Part shown: positions 7,905 through 16,601 of the stretch, piece by piece | Layout of the letters: the number at the start of each line of letters is the position of its first letter | How positions within the stretch are numbered: the first letter of the stretch is position 1 | Origin: an uncultured Eubacterium sp. | GTDB taxonomy: Bacteria; Bacillota; Clostridia; Oscillospirales; Acutalibacteraceae | Length of the DNA: 40,453 nucleotides | NCBI GenBank assembly: GCA_905233545.1 | Contig: CAJOEV010000015.1 | Span: 1-40,453, forward strand | Direction of reading: 5' to 3' | Made by a program: the position numbers and the translations under genes | The notes under the pieces: model-generated | Database searches by the model: none | What the model saw: the letters and a program-made list of their open reading frames with translations, nothing else | Told to the model about the DNA's origin: nothing

Positions 7905-10280
7905 ATGAAAATGAACAAAAATCACGAAGCGCTTGAACTTGATAAGATACTGCAGATGCTTGCTGAGGAAACCTCGTGCGAGGATGCAAAAGAACTTGCT
8001 CTTGAAATAACTCCGACAAGTGATTTTATTGCAGTATGCCAGCTTTTAAGTCAGACCGAGGACGCAAGTTCTCTTCTGGCTCGCTTCGGTGCGCCCTCTT
8101 TTTCAGGGCTCAGAAATATAAACAATCCGCTTGCGCGCGCCGACGCAGGAGGCTCACTCGGTCAGGGCGAGCTTTTAAGAATCGGCTACACTCTTCGTTC
8201 AATCAGAACACTTTATGAGTGGAGAAGCCATTGCAGCGGAGTTAATACCTCGCTCGACTTTCTTTTTGAAAGCATAACGGTTAACAAATATCTTGAGGAT
8301 AAAATTTTCTCATGCATAATCAGCGAGGACGAAATTGCCGACAAGGCGAGCGAAGCGCTGTATGAAATAAGAAAGAAAATCAGGGCGAAAAGCGCCTCCG
8401 TGCGCGAAAAGATGGATTCAATAATACATAGTGCCCACTATGCAAAATTTTTGCAGGAGCCGATTGTCACCCAGCGAAACGGACGATATGTTGTTCCCGT
8501 TAAGAGCGAGCACAGGGGCGATGTACCCGGTCTTGTTCACGATACCTCATCAAGCGGAGCAACTGTTTTCATTGAGCCCGTTTCGGTTGTTGAGGCGAAC
8601 AACGATATAAAAATGCTTCAGGGCAGAGAGAGGGAAGAAATTGCCCGAATTCTCTATGAGCTTTCAAGCGAAGCAGGCAACTTTGCCTCCTCAATAAAAA
8701 TGAGCTATGAAGCGGCGGTTTCGCTCAATTTGATTTTTGCAAAGGCACATCTTGCCGATAAAATGAAGGCGCTGAAGCCCATTGTTAATACCGAGGGCGA
8801 AATTAATCTCAAAAAAGCGCGCCATCCGCTGATAGATAAAAAGAAGGTTGTTCCCGTTGATGTTTCGCTCGGCGAGGAGTTCGACACCCTTGTTATAACG
8901 GGACCGAATACGGGCGGTAAAACCGTTTCTATAAAAACAATCGGTCTTTTAACATTAATGACAATGTGCGGACTTTTGATTCCCGCATCGGATAAATCAA
9001 AGATTTCGATTTTCGATAAAATACTTGTTGATATCGGCGATGAGCAGAGCATTGACCAGAGTCTTTCAACCTTCTCATCCCATATGACGAATATCATTGA
9101 TATTATGAATCAGACGGATGATTCAACCCTCGTTCTGATTGATGAGCTCGGCGCAGGAACGGACCCCGTTGAGGGCGCTGCGCTTGCGGTTTCAATAATT
9201 GAAAGGCTGAGGGAAAAGGGCGCAAAGATTGCGGCAACAACCCACTATGCAGAGCTTAAAGCATATGCACTTGATACTGACGGTGTAACAAACGGATGCT
9301 GTGAATTCGATGTTGAAACTCTCAGCCCGACATACAGACTATTAATCGGCGTTCCCGGGCGCTCAAACGCCTTTGCAATTTCTCAGAGACTGGGAATGGA
9401 GCAGAGTGTAATCGACAATGCAAACAGAATTGTGGGCTCGGATAACCGCGATTTTGAGGGCGTTCTTGAAAGGCTTGAAAGGACCCGTCAGGAGCTTGAG
9501 GAAGAAAAGAGAATTGCTCAGGAAGCAACCGAAAGAGCAAAGAAAATCGAAGCAAAGGCTCAGAGCGAAAAGGATAAAATTGATGTTTTAAGAGAACGCG
9601 AGCTCGACAGGGCAAAGCGCGAAGCCGAAAAGCTGGTTAACCAGGCAAAACAGCAGTCCTCGCAGTTTCTTCTTGAACTAGAAAAACTCAAAAGAGAGCA
9701 AAACGATTCAAACGCAACCGAGATTGCAAAGAAAACCCGCCGTGCAATCAAATCCCAGATGGGCGAAATGCAGGATTTGGTAAGTCCGCAGGAGCTTGCA
9801 GAAAACTGGGATTATGATTATAAGCTGCCCCGTATGCCCAAGGAGGGCGACGCGGTTATAATCAGGGGCATTGGCGAAGGCGAGGTTATCGAGGTCAAGG
9901 ACGATAAGGTGCTTGTTAAATCGGGACTTCTTAAAACAAGGGTTAAGCTTTCGGATATTATGCTCAGCGAGAAAAAGAAAAAAGAGATTAAGAAAACAAG
10001 AAGCGTTTACAGAACCTCTTCAAGAGCTGATGATGACGTTAGAAGCGAGCTTGATTTAAGGGGAATGAACACCGAGGAGGCGCTTTCAAGCCTTGGAATA
10101 TTCATTGATAAATGTGTTTTAAACGGCATCGGTGAAATAAGAATTATTCACGGCAAGGGTCTTGGCGTATTAAAAAAAGCGGTTTCCGAGGAACTCAGAA
10201 ACCACCCGAATATTGCCGAATACCGCCTTGGACGTTACGGCGAAGGCGAGGACGGAGTTACAATAGCAAAGCTGAAGTAA
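7905..10280 (+). CDS. mutS2: Endonuclease MutS2
   Basis: 791 residues, typical for MutS2. The N-terminal core/clamp region covers residues 1-300. The ATPase has Walker A GPNTGGKT at 333-340 and LVLIDELGAGTDPVEGAA as Walker B. A long charged coiled-coil region spans about residues 510-610. The C-terminal Smr nuclease domain (about 716-791) has LDLRG and HGKGLGVLK. MutS2 is not a mismatch-repair enzyme; it suppresses homologous recombination and, in Bacillus, acts on collided ribosomes. It starts 2 bases after recO with no strong SD, which suggests translational coupling. Confidence 0.95.
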   Translation: MKMNKNHEALELDKILQMLAEETSCEDAKELALEITPTSDFIAVCQLLSQTEDASSLLARFGAPSFSGLRNINNPLARADAGGSLGQGELLRIGYTLRSIRTLYEWRSHCSGVNTSLDFLFESITVNKYLEDKIFSCIISEDEIADKASEALYEIRKKIRAKSASVREKMDSIIHSAHYAKFLQEPIVTQRNGRYVVPVKSEHRGDVPGLVHDTSSSGATVFIEPVSVVEANNDIKMLQGREREEIARILYELSSEAGNFASSIKMSYEAAVSLNLIFAKAHLADKMKALKPIVNTEGEINLKKARHPLIDKKKVVPVDVSLGEEFDTLVITGPNTGGKTVSIKTIGLLTLMTMCGLLIPASDKSKISIFDKILVDIGDEQSIDQSLSTFSSHMTNIIDIMNQTDDSTLVLIDELGAGTDPVEGAALAVSIIERLREKGAKIAATTHYAELKAYALDTDGVTNGCCEFDVETLSPTYRLLIGVPGRSNAFAISQRLGMEQSVIDNANRIVGSDNRDFEGVLERLERTRQELEEEKRIAQEATERAKKIEAKAQSEKDKIDVLRERELDRAKREAEKLVNQAKQQSSQFLLELEKLKREQNDSNATEIAKKTRRAIKSQMGEMQDLVSPQELAENWDYDYKLPRMPKEGDAVIIRGIGEGEVIEVKDDKVLVKSGLLKTRVKLSDIMLSEKKKKEIKKTRSVYRTSSRADDDVRSELDLRGMNTEEALSSLGIFIDKCVLNGIGEIRIIHGKGLGVLKKAVSEELRNHPNIAEYRLGRYGEGEDGVTIAKLK

Positions 10281-10281
10281 G

Positions 10282-10340
10282 TTTCGAGTTGCGAGCCCCG
10301 AGCTCCGAGTTGTCTGTTACTCGCTTAGCTCGAACAATTA
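10282..10340. repeat. Heptamer repeat locus 4
   Basis: Four units of TTTCGAG/TTGCGAG/CCCCGAG type (10282-10309), then a palindromic tail containing TTACTCGCTTAGCTCG. The tail is shared with loci at 12469 and 16200. Confidence 0.85.
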
Positions 10341-10382
10341 TAAAATATCATTCTTTTGGCTGATGTGCTCAGCACTTTTATT

Positions 10383-10391
10383 TGCTATAAT
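10383..10391 (+). promoter_or_regulatory. Extended -10 promoter for the first LRR gene
   Basis: TGC directly before TATAAT, with no good -35 at 16-18 bases. It would give a leader of about 110 bases that contains heptamer locus 5. Confidence 0.5.
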
Positions 10392-10419
10392 AAAAATGAA
10401 TTAATTTATTCATTTGCGG

Positions 10420-10490
10420 GGTTTGGAGTTAATATAATGCCGAGAGCAGCGCCCTTAACTCCTCATTCCTACACCCTAATTCCTAATTAA
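10420..10490. repeat. Heptamer repeat locus 5, in the LRR gene leader
   Basis: Five 7-nt units of TAACTCC/TCATTCC/TAATTCC type (10456-10490). An opposing GGAGTTA near 10425 can pair with TAACTCC. It ends just before the SD of the LRR gene. Confidence 0.75.
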
Positions 10491-10507
10491 AAGAAGGGAG
10501 AATTAAA

Positions 10508-12466
10508 ATGAAACGAACATTATCAATCATATTATCACTTCTTATGATAATATCAACAATCTCATTTATGCCGTTTGAGGCGTTTGCCGATGAAAGCGGT
10601 GTCTGCGGAGACGGAGTAAGTTATACTTATTATGCCTCGGCGAAAACGCTTGAAATCACGGGCAACGGCGCAATGTATGATTTTACCCCTGAAAACCCCG
10701 CTCCGTTTGCAACATTGAGTGACCAAGCAGAGTATATTTATATCAGGGAAGGTATTACGCATGTAGGCGACTTAGCGTTTGAATGCTTTACTAAGGTAAC
10801 AAATATCTCTGTCGAGGGCACGGTAAACGATATCGGTAAGTTTGCTTTCTCTTCTTGTACTAATCTTAAAGAAGCTTGCTTTTCCGAAGGTTTGAATTCC
10901 ATAGGAACAGCAGCATTTAGTGATTGCGGAGAAATTACATACCTTAGTATCCCTGACAGTGTTACCTATATAGGTCAGGGAGCATTCAGAGAATGTTTTG
11001 TGGGCAGCCTTTATCTCGGTACAGGGGTTGAGACGATAGATTACGAAGCGTTTGCAGGTTGCTTTCTTACGGAACTTGAGCTTCCCAACAGTCTTAAAAC
11101 AATTGGCGGCGGTGCATTTGCGGGCAACTTTATGAGCGAAGTTATTCTGCCCGAAAACTTAACCTCCATCGGTTCGGGCGCATTCAAGAACTGCAATGAT
11201 TTAAACAGTGTGTATTATTGCGGTGACAGGGAGACTTTTGAGTCACTGCTTGAGGAGAGCGATTATTCTTCAACGTTCAATGCACCCGTTTATTTTACCG
11301 ACGGTACCTGCGGTGACAATATCGAATACGCTTTGGATTTGGGTAACGGAACACTGTATCTTTACGGTTACGGTGATATGGAGGATTATGAAGGTCCTTA
11401 TCTGTCTCCGTTTGCAGGCAACACAAAAATTGAAACAATTGATTTCAGCGACGGAATACGCCATATAGGAAGCTATGCATTTGCACGCTGTTCGGGAATA
11501 AAAGAGATTGACACCGCCGATGTTCATTCTGTCGGCAATTGGGCATTCGCTGACTGCACGGGTATTGAAAAGGCAACCGTGCACAGCTCTGTAAATGAAT
11601 TCGGGCAAGGGGTTTTCCACAGCTGTTCAAGTCTTAAAACTGTTGATTTCGGCGCGTATGCCGACATATTGCCGTACGATTTCTGGAATTGCACAAGCCT
11701 TGAAAGTATAACCCTTTCACCTGCTGTTAAGCTTGTTTGTATGAATTCCTTCAACGGCTCAAACGAAAACTTTACCGTAACTGCATATTGCCATACAAAC
11801 GGTATCGAAGAGGCAATACTTGATGGTACAAACCGCAAGTGGGAAAAACTCCATTACGAAACGTCAGCCGAGGTTACACCGGCAACGTTTGATAAAGACG
11901 GACTCAGAGATGAGTACTGCTCAACCTGCGGTGACCCAACGGGTAAGTATATAATTTATCAGCTTAAAACAGCTTCACTTTCAAATACTTCTTACACCTA
12001 TAACGGCAGTGCTAAAAAGCCCACTGTTACAGTAAAAGACAGAAAGGGTAAGAAAGTTAATTCAGGCAATTACACCGTTAAGTATTCGGATAATACAAAA
12101 GTAGGCACAGCAAAGGCAGTAATAACCTTCAAAGGCGGCTATAAAGGAACAAAGACGCTTAAATTCAAAATTAACCCCAAGGGCACGGCGCTTTCAAAGG
12201 TTACCGCAGGCAAAAAATCCTTTACTGCTTCTTGGAACAAGCAGGCAACCCAGACAACGGGCTATCAGCTTCAGTACAGCACAAGCAGCAGCTTTGCAAG
12301 CGGCAATAAAACCGTTACCGTATCAAGCACCAAAACAACCAAAAGGACAGTAAGCGGCCTAAAAGCAAAGAAAAAGTACTATGTCCGCATCCGTACATAC
12401 AAAACAGTAAGCGGAACAAAGTACTATAGTGCTTGGAGCGGTAAGAAAGCGGTTACGACTAAGTAA
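10508..12466 (+). CDS. Secreted BspA-type leucine-rich-repeat protein with Ig-like and FN3-like modules
   Basis: 652 residues with a signal peptide (KRTLSIILSLLMIISTISF...AFA). Two copies of a CGxxxxYxxxxxxxLxIxGxGxMxDY lead-in module start near residues 32 and 267. Each is followed by LRR_5-type (BspA/TpLRR) repeats with IGxxAFxxC cores. A degenerate copy of the CxxC repeat seen in the large paralogue (YCSTCG) sits near residue 472, then an Ig/MBG-like domain (about 488-558) and a C-terminal FN3-like domain (about 560-652, YYVRIRTYKTVSG). There is no LPxTG anchor. The family mediates adhesion or glycan/host binding in gut bacteria; the ligand here is unknown. A terminator follows. Confidence 0.85.
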   Translation: MKRTLSIILSLLMIISTISFMPFEAFADESGVCGDGVSYTYYASAKTLEITGNGAMYDFTPENPAPFATLSDQAEYIYIREGITHVGDLAFECFTKVTNISVEGTVNDIGKFAFSSCTNLKEACFSEGLNSIGTAAFSDCGEITYLSIPDSVTYIGQGAFRECFVGSLYLGTGVETIDYEAFAGCFLTELELPNSLKTIGGGAFAGNFMSEVILPENLTSIGSGAFKNCNDLNSVYYCGDRETFESLLEESDYSSTFNAPVYFTDGTCGDNIEYALDLGNGTLYLYGYGDMEDYEGPYLSPFAGNTKIETIDFSDGIRHIGSYAFARCSGIKEIDTADVHSVGNWAFADCTGIEKATVHSSVNEFGQGVFHSCSSLKTVDFGAYADILPYDFWNCTSLESITLSPAVKLVCMNSFNGSNENFTVTAYCHTNGIEEAILDGTNRKWEKLHYETSAEVTPATFDKDGLRDEYCSTCGDPTGKYIIYQLKTASLSNTSYTYNGSAKKPTVTVKDRKGKKVNSGNYTVKYSDNTKVGTAKAVITFKGGYKGTKTLKFKINPKGTALSKVTAGKKSFTASWNKQATQTTGYQLQYSTSSSFASGNKTVTVSSTKTTKRTVSGLKAKKKYYVRIRTYKTVSGTKYYSAWSGKKAVTTK

Positions 12467-12468
12467 AA

Positions 12469-12508
12469 GTTGCGAGTTCCGAGTTGTCGGTTACTCGCTT
12501 TGCTCGGA
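12469..12508. repeat. Heptamer repeat locus 6
   Basis: Units GTTGCGA, GTTCCGA, GTTGTCG, then the TTACTCGCTTTGCTCG tail. Closely related to loci 4 and 9. Confidence 0.8.
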
Positions 12509-12531
12509 CAAATTTGTGGTAAACATATAAA

Positions 12532-12569
12532 AAATTCCCATCTCGGTGTGAGCGAGATGGGAATTTTTT
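12532..12569. terminator. Bidirectional terminator between the LRR gene and oadG
   Basis: Perfect 14-bp stem (AAATTCCCATCTCG with its complement), 7-base loop, T tract on the plus side and an A tract that becomes a T tract on the minus side. It serves convergent genes. Confidence 0.9.
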
Positions 12570-12577
12570 ATTCATTT

Positions 12578-12784
12578 TTATTCTTCTTTTTCGTTATCTT
12601 TTCTTTTTGAAAACGCTTTGTTGAGCGCATAGGTTGCAAGAATAATTATTCCGATAACAAGGAAAATTCCAATCATACCGATAACGAGTGCGGGGAGGGT
12701 TTGCCTCCACGAGCCGCCGCGGAATGTTAACTTATCCGCAAGGGTTATAACCTGAATTACAAAAAGCTGTAATGTAGTAAGCAT
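12578..12784 (-). CDS. OadG-like small subunit of a sodium-pumping decarboxylase
   Basis: 68 residues from ATG 12784, chosen because AAGGAGGG lies 7 bases before it; an ATG two codons earlier is too close to the SD. One membrane helix (PALVIGMIGIFLVIGIIILATYAL) is followed by a short charged tail. This shape, and the position 13 bases after oadB, match the gamma (OadG) subunit that stabilises the alpha-beta complex. It is too short for a strong sequence call; the context carries most of the weight. Confidence 0.65.
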   Translation of the reverse strand: MLTTLQLFVIQVITLADKLTFRGGSWRQTLPALVIGMIGIFLVIGIIILATYALNKAFSKRKDNEKEE

Positions 12785-12797
12785 AATCATACCCTCC

Positions 12798-13970
12798 TTA
12801 TACTAACGGCGTTACGAGTGCGAGGATAAGACCGCCTGCGATAACCGAAGCAATCTGACCCGAAACGTTAACGCTGATTGAATACATAAGCAGGAAGTTC
12901 TGGGGATCTTCCTTAAGACCTAACTGATTAACAACTCTTCCGCTCATCGGGAATGCTGAAATACCTGCTGCGCCAATCATCGGATTTATCTTTCTGTCCT
13001 TTGGCATAAAGATGTTGATAATCTTTGCGAACATAACACCGCCGACAGTGTCGAAAATGAATGCAACAAGACCGAGACCCAAAATCATAAGGGTTTCAAC
13101 ATTTACGAAATCTTTCCAGTGCATTCTTGAAGCAACTGCAAGTCCGAGCATAATTGTTATCGAATTTGCAAAAGCGTTCTGAGCTGTTTCGCTGAGAGAA
13201 TTGAGAACGCCGCATTCTCTTATAAGGTTACCGAACATAAGGAAACCAACAAGAGCAACAGAAGCGGGAGCAACAAGACCTGCAACGATTGTTACGATAA
13301 CGGGGAAAACAATTTTAGTTGTTTTTGATACTTCGCCTGCCTTGTAGGGCATTCTGATAAGGCGCTCTTTCTTCGTTGTAACAGCCTTGATAACGGGGGG
13401 CTGAATAATCGGAACAAGCGCCATATATGAATATGCGGCAACCATAATTGCTCCGAGATAAGCCGAGCCGAGCTTGTCTGCAACGAAAATTGAGGTCGGT
13501 CCGTCAGCCGCACCGATAATTGCTATTGAAGCCGCGTCCTTGAGGTCAAAGAAGAAGCCTGCCATAACAAAGGTGAAGAATATTCCGAATTGCGCCGCCG
13601 CGCCGAATAGCATCAGCCACGGATTTTTCAGCAGCGGTCCGAAATCAATCATGGCTCCGATTCCGATAAACAGCAAAAGCGGAAACAGTTCGTTTGCAAT
13701 TCCTGCGTCGAACAAAACGGTTATCGGTCCTTCGTGCCCGATTGCACCCGAAAGGGGCAGGTTAACAAGAATTGTTCCGAAGCCCATCGGAAGCAGAAGG
13801 GTGGGTTCCATCTCTTTTTTGATTGCAAGGAAAACAAGAAGCGCGCCGATTGCAATCATCAAAAGCATTTTCAGTCCGTCGCCCCAGCCGCCAAGCGCAG
13901 CCCCTGGGGTCGGGTCATAGAACTCACCGAAAGCCGAAAACAGGCTTTTAACGGTTTCTAAAAAGTTCAT
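12798..13970 (-). CDS. oadB: Sodium ion-translocating decarboxylase beta subunit
   Basis: 390 residues from ATG 13970, chosen because GGAGGT lies 7 bases upstream; the frame continues 22 codons further but without an SD. Many membrane helices; the conserved IIGAADGPTSIFVADKLG segment carries the Asp that family work places in Na+ translocation. The subunit couples decarboxylation on a biotinylated carrier to Na+ export (OadB, GcdB and MmdB are one family). No alpha subunit, carboxyltransferase or biotin carrier is nearby, so the substrate (oxaloacetate, methylmalonyl-CoA or glutaconyl-CoA) cannot be told. It is transcribed with the small oadG-like gene from a strong promoter at 14007-14036. 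Confidence 0.9.
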   Translation of the reverse strand: MNFLETVKSLFSAFGEFYDPTPGAALGGWGDGLKMLLMIAIGALLVFLAIKKEMEPTLLLPMGFGTILVNLPLSGAIGHEGPITVLFDAGIANELFPLLLFIGIGAMIDFGPLLKNPWLMLFGAAAQFGIFFTFVMAGFFFDLKDAASIAIIGAADGPTSIFVADKLGSAYLGAIMVAAYSYMALVPIIQPPVIKAVTTKKERLIRMPYKAGEVSKTTKIVFPVIVTIVAGLVAPASVALVGFLMFGNLIRECGVLNSLSETAQNAFANSITIMLGLAVASRMHWKDFVNVETLMILGLGLVAFIFDTVGGVMFAKIINIFMPKDRKINPMIGAAGISAFPMSGRVVNQLGLKEDPQNFLLMYSISVNVSGQIASVIAGGLILALVTPLV

Positions 13971-14006
13971 AAATTTACCTCCACTAAGGAATATAATTAC
14001 TATTAT

Positions 14007-14036
14007 ATAATAATGTATAGTAATATATCTTGTCAA
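14007..14036 (-). promoter_or_regulatory. Sigma-A promoter for oadB-oadG
   Basis: Consensus TTGACA (minus strand, 14036-14031) and TATTAT (14012-14007), 18-base spacer, about 37 bases before the oadB start. Confidence 0.75.
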
Positions 14037-14045
14037 CAGTTATTT

Positions 14046-14091
14046 TAGGTGTTAGGTGTTAGGTTGTAGGGGAGGCTCTCCCGAGCCTCCC
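14046..14091. repeat. Heptamer repeat locus 7 plus palindrome copy 2
   Basis: TAGGTGT twice, TAGGTTG and TAGGGGA in register (14046-14073), running straight into the GGGAGGCTC/GAGCCTCCC hairpin also seen at 2521. Confidence 0.8.
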
Positions 14092-14211
14092 GTTTCTATA
14101 TAGAATAGTTCGTTTCATTTATTCGTTGTTGTAACAGAAGCACTATTTGAGCGGAATGTCGGCGTCCTCGACGTCCCGTTATATAATCAAGTGTGAATGT
14201 GTCACCCTAAA

Positions 14212-14239
14212 ACTCGGAACTCGGCACTCGGAACTCGGG
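14212..14239. repeat. Heptamer repeat locus 8
   Basis: Four perfectly phased 7-nt units, ACTCGG followed by A, C, A and G. Confidence 0.88.
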
Positions 14240-14243
14240 GCTT

Positions 14244-14277
14244 AATTTGTGTTTGATTTTCAATCAAAACACAAATT
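14244..14277. other. AT-rich hairpin upstream of the ffh promoter
   Basis: AATTTGTGTTTGATT pairs with AATCAAAACACAAATT (one bulged base) around a 3-base loop, about 55 bases before the -35. A T-rich stretch follows. It may be a terminator isolating the ffh unit or an operator. Confidence 0.5.
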
Positions 14278-14331
14278 ATTGTGTCAATATTTTTTGCGAA
14301 AATTTTGTTGAAAAAATTCTTCTTTTTTGCC

Positions 14332-14360
14332 TTGACAACGGGGGATTGTTTTAGTATAAT
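14332..14360 (+). promoter_or_regulatory. Consensus sigma-A promoter for ylxM-ffh
   Basis: Exact TTGACA and TATAAT with a 17-base spacer, about 60 bases before ylxM. Confidence 0.9.
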
Positions 14361-14419
14361 AACAACCGCTGTAAAGATAAAATGCTTTACACTTAAATCG
14401 TTGAAAGGAGAGAGGCAAT

Positions 14420-14782
14420 ATGGCTAAGAATCTTGAAATATCAAATCTGCTTGATTTCTACGGCGAAATGCTGACCGAAAAGCAAAGAGATTTTCTTGAT
14501 TACTACTATAACGAAGACCTTTCTCTTTCCGAAATTGCCCAGAACGAGGGCATAACGCGCCAGGGTGTTCGCGACGCTATCAAAAGAGCCGAGGCTCAGA
14601 TGTTTGATATGGAAAAAAAGCTTGCCCTGTGCGAAAAGTTCAACGATTTGAGAAAAGGTCTTGATGAAATCAAGGAATGTGCGGATGTTATATATGAATA
14701 TAACCTCAACCACAGCCTTTCAAGAGAAATAAACGAAAACGTTGTTAAAATAAAATCCCTTGCGGATTATTTAGGAGAGTAA
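14420..14782 (+). CDS. ylxM: YlxM/UPF0122 helix-turn-helix protein of the SRP operon
   Basis: 120 residues. A sigma-70 region 4-like helix-turn-helix covers about residues 18-55 (LTEKQRDFLDYYYNEDLSLS then EIAQNEGITRQGVRDAIKRA), as in the YlxM family always found before ffh in Firmicutes. In streptococci YlxM modulates the SRP. The SD AAAGGAGAG is strong, and the stop lies 4 bases before the ffh start. Confidence 0.92.
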   Translation: MAKNLEISNLLDFYGEMLTEKQRDFLDYYYNEDLSLSEIAQNEGITRQGVRDAIKRAEAQMFDMEKKLALCEKFNDLRKGLDEIKECADVIYEYNLNHSLSREINENVVKIKSLADYLGE

Positions 14783-14786
14783 AATC

Positions 14787-16187
14787 TTGGCATTTGAAGG
14801 ACTTAGTGAACGCCTTGAAAGTTCATTCAAAAAGCTTCGCGCCAAGGGAAAGCTGACCGAAGCCGATGTTAAAGAGGCAATGCGTGAGGTCAGGCTTGCG
14901 CTTCTTGAAGCGGATGTTAACTACAAGGTTTCAAAAGAATTTACCAAAAAAGTAACCGAGCGCGCCATTGGTGCCGATGTTATGGAATCTCTGACCCCGG
15001 GTCAGATGGTTATAAAAATCGTTAATGAAGAGCTTACCGAACTTATGGGCGGTAACGAGGCAAGACTTGCAATCGCAAACCATCCGCCGACCATCGTTAT
15101 GATGTGCGGACTTCAGGGAAGCGGTAAAACAACCCACAGCGCAAAGCTTGCTAACAAGCTCAGAAAAGAAGGCCACAGACCCCTTCTTGTTGCCTGCGAC
15201 GTATACAGACCAGCTGCTATCAAACAGCTCCAGGTTGTCGGTGAGCAGGTTAACACACCCGTTTTTGAAATGGGTAATGAAAATCCCGTTCATATCGCCG
15301 AGGAAGCGGTTAAACACGCTAAGGACTACGGCTACGACTATGTTATTATAGATACTGCAGGCCGACTTCATATTGATGAACAGCTTATGGCTGAGCTTAC
15401 TAACATAAGAGCAACCGTTCATCCCCACGAAATCCTGCTTGTAATCGACGCAATGACGGGTCAGGATGCGGTTAATGTTGCAAAGAGCTTCAACGAAACC
15501 CTCGGAATCGACGGTGTTATCTTAACTAAGCTCGACGGTGACACCCGAGGCGGTGCAGCCCTTTCGGTAAGAGCCGTAACGGGCAAGCCGATTAAGTTCG
15601 TCGGTATGGGTGAAAAGCTCGATAACCTCGAAACCTTCCACCCGAGCAGAATGGCTTCCAGAATTCTCGGAATGGGCGATGTGCTTTCGTTCATCGAAAA
15701 AGCCGAGCTTGCTCTTGATGAGAAAAAGGCAGCCGAGCTTGAAAAGAAGCTTGCTAAAAACAAGTTCGACCTCAACGATTTGCTCGACCAGTTTGAACAG
15801 CTTGAAAGAATGGGCTCGATTAAAGATACAATTAAGCTCATCCCGGGTATCGGCAAGCAGATTAACGATGAGGACATTGATGAAAAGGCGTTCGATAAAA
15901 TGCGCGCAATCATTTATTCGATGACGAAGCAGGAACGCGAAAAGCCCGAAATCATCAATGCATCGCGCAAAAGAAGAATTGCAGCAGGCTGCGGAAAAAC
16001 GGTTGAGGATGTTAACAAGCTCCTTTCCCAGTTTAAGCAGATGCAGAAAATGTTTAAGCAGTTCGGCGGAAACAAAGGACCGAAGGTGAGCAAAAAAATG
16101 CGCCGCTTAATGCAGCAGAATCCCGAAATGGCTCAGAAGCTTATGGGGAATTCGCAAAAAGGCTCGCAAAATCCCTTTGGCTTTTAG
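14787..16187 (+). CDS. ffh: Signal recognition particle protein Ffh, TTG start
   Basis: 466 residues. The N domain is followed by a G domain with GLQGSGKTT at 108-116, the VIIDTAGRL motif and the TKLDGDTRGGAA motif, then the Met-rich M domain (about 330-466, MRRLMQQNPEMAQKLMG) that binds 4.5S RNA and signal sequences. The start is TTG at 14787: AGGAG ends 9 bases upstream and the downstream residues AFEGLSERL match the family N-terminus. It targets nascent membrane and secreted proteins to FtsY and the translocon. The SRP RNA gene is not in the window. Confidence 0.96.
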   Translation: MAFEGLSERLESSFKKLRAKGKLTEADVKEAMREVRLALLEADVNYKVSKEFTKKVTERAIGADVMESLTPGQMVIKIVNEELTELMGGNEARLAIANHPPTIVMMCGLQGSGKTTHSAKLANKLRKEGHRPLLVACDVYRPAAIKQLQVVGEQVNTPVFEMGNENPVHIAEEAVKHAKDYGYDYVIIDTAGRLHIDEQLMAELTNIRATVHPHEILLVIDAMTGQDAVNVAKSFNETLGIDGVILTKLDGDTRGGAALSVRAVTGKPIKFVGMGEKLDNLETFHPSRMASRILGMGDVLSFIEKAELALDEKKAAELEKKLAKNKFDLNDLLDQFEQLERMGSIKDTIKLIPGIGKQINDEDIDEKAFDKMRAIIYSMTKQEREKPEIINASRKRRIAAGCGKTVEDVNKLLSQFKQMQKMFKQFGGNKGPKVSKKMRRLMQQNPEMAQKLMGNSQKGSQNPFGF

Positions 16188-16199
16188 TCGCTTCGCTCA

Positions 16200-16258
16200 G
16201 CACCGAGCTCCGAGCCCCGAGTTCCGAGTTTTCGGTTACTCGCTTAGCTCAAACAATT
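16200..16258. repeat. Heptamer repeat locus 9
   Basis: Units GCACCGA, GCTCCGA, GCCCCGA, GTTCCGA, GTTTTCG, then the TTACTCGCTTAGCTC tail seen at loci 4 and 6. Confidence 0.85.
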
Positions 16259-16286
16259 AGTTGGTAAAACCCAAATTAATTTTGGT

Positions 16287-16292
16287 TATAAT
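16287..16292 (+). promoter_or_regulatory. -10 element for rpsP-khpA
   Basis: TATAAT 33 bases before rpsP. No clear -35 at the right distance, so only weak support. Confidence 0.4.
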
Positions 16293-16324
16293 ATTTTTAA
16301 CATATATTTACGGAGGTAAGAAAA

Positions 16325-16567
16325 ATGGCAGTAAAAATCAGACTTCGCAGAATGGGTGCTAAGAAAGCTCCTTTCTACCGTGTTGTTGTTGCAGATTCAA
16401 GATATCCCAGAGACGGTCGTTTCATCGAGGAAATCGGAACTTATAACACAATGAAAGAGCCTGCTGAAATCAACATTGATGCAGACAAGGCTAAGAAGTG
16501 GATTGCAAACGGTGCTCAGCCCACAGAGACTGTTAAGAGCATTTTCAAAAAAGAAGGCATCCTTTAA
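16325..16567 (+). CDS. rpsP: 30S ribosomal protein S16
   Basis: 80 residues beginning [20 protein letters not shown], the invariant S16 N-terminus, and containing [19 protein letters not shown]16 is an early-binding protein in 30S assembly. The SD is GGAGGT. It is followed by khpA 34 bases later, as in most Firmicutes. It is split from ffh by heptamer locus 9 and its own promoter. Confidence 0.97.
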   Translation: MAVKIRLRRMGAKKAPFYRVVVADSRYPRDGRFIEEIGTYNTMKEPAEINIDADKAKKWIANGAQPTETVKSIFKKEGIL

Positions 16568-16601
16568 TCCGAACGGATTAATTTAATAGGAGGTGTTTTC
16601 T

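Larger units (their letters stand above)
14092..14331. other. Gene-free region between oadB and ylxM
   Basis: The 383-base gap 14037-14419 holds the heptamer/palindrome block (14046-14091), a GC-rich palindromic stretch near 14155-14180, heptamer locus 8 (14212-14239), an AT-rich hairpin (14244-14277) and the ylxM promoter. No coding region or RNA gene was recognised. Confidence 0.6.

Noticed and set aside
14092-14331. SRP RNA or tRNA gene upstream of ffh
   Set aside because: No GGAA-tetraloop SRP core, cloverleaf or CCA end could be found; the region is made of repeats and hairpins.
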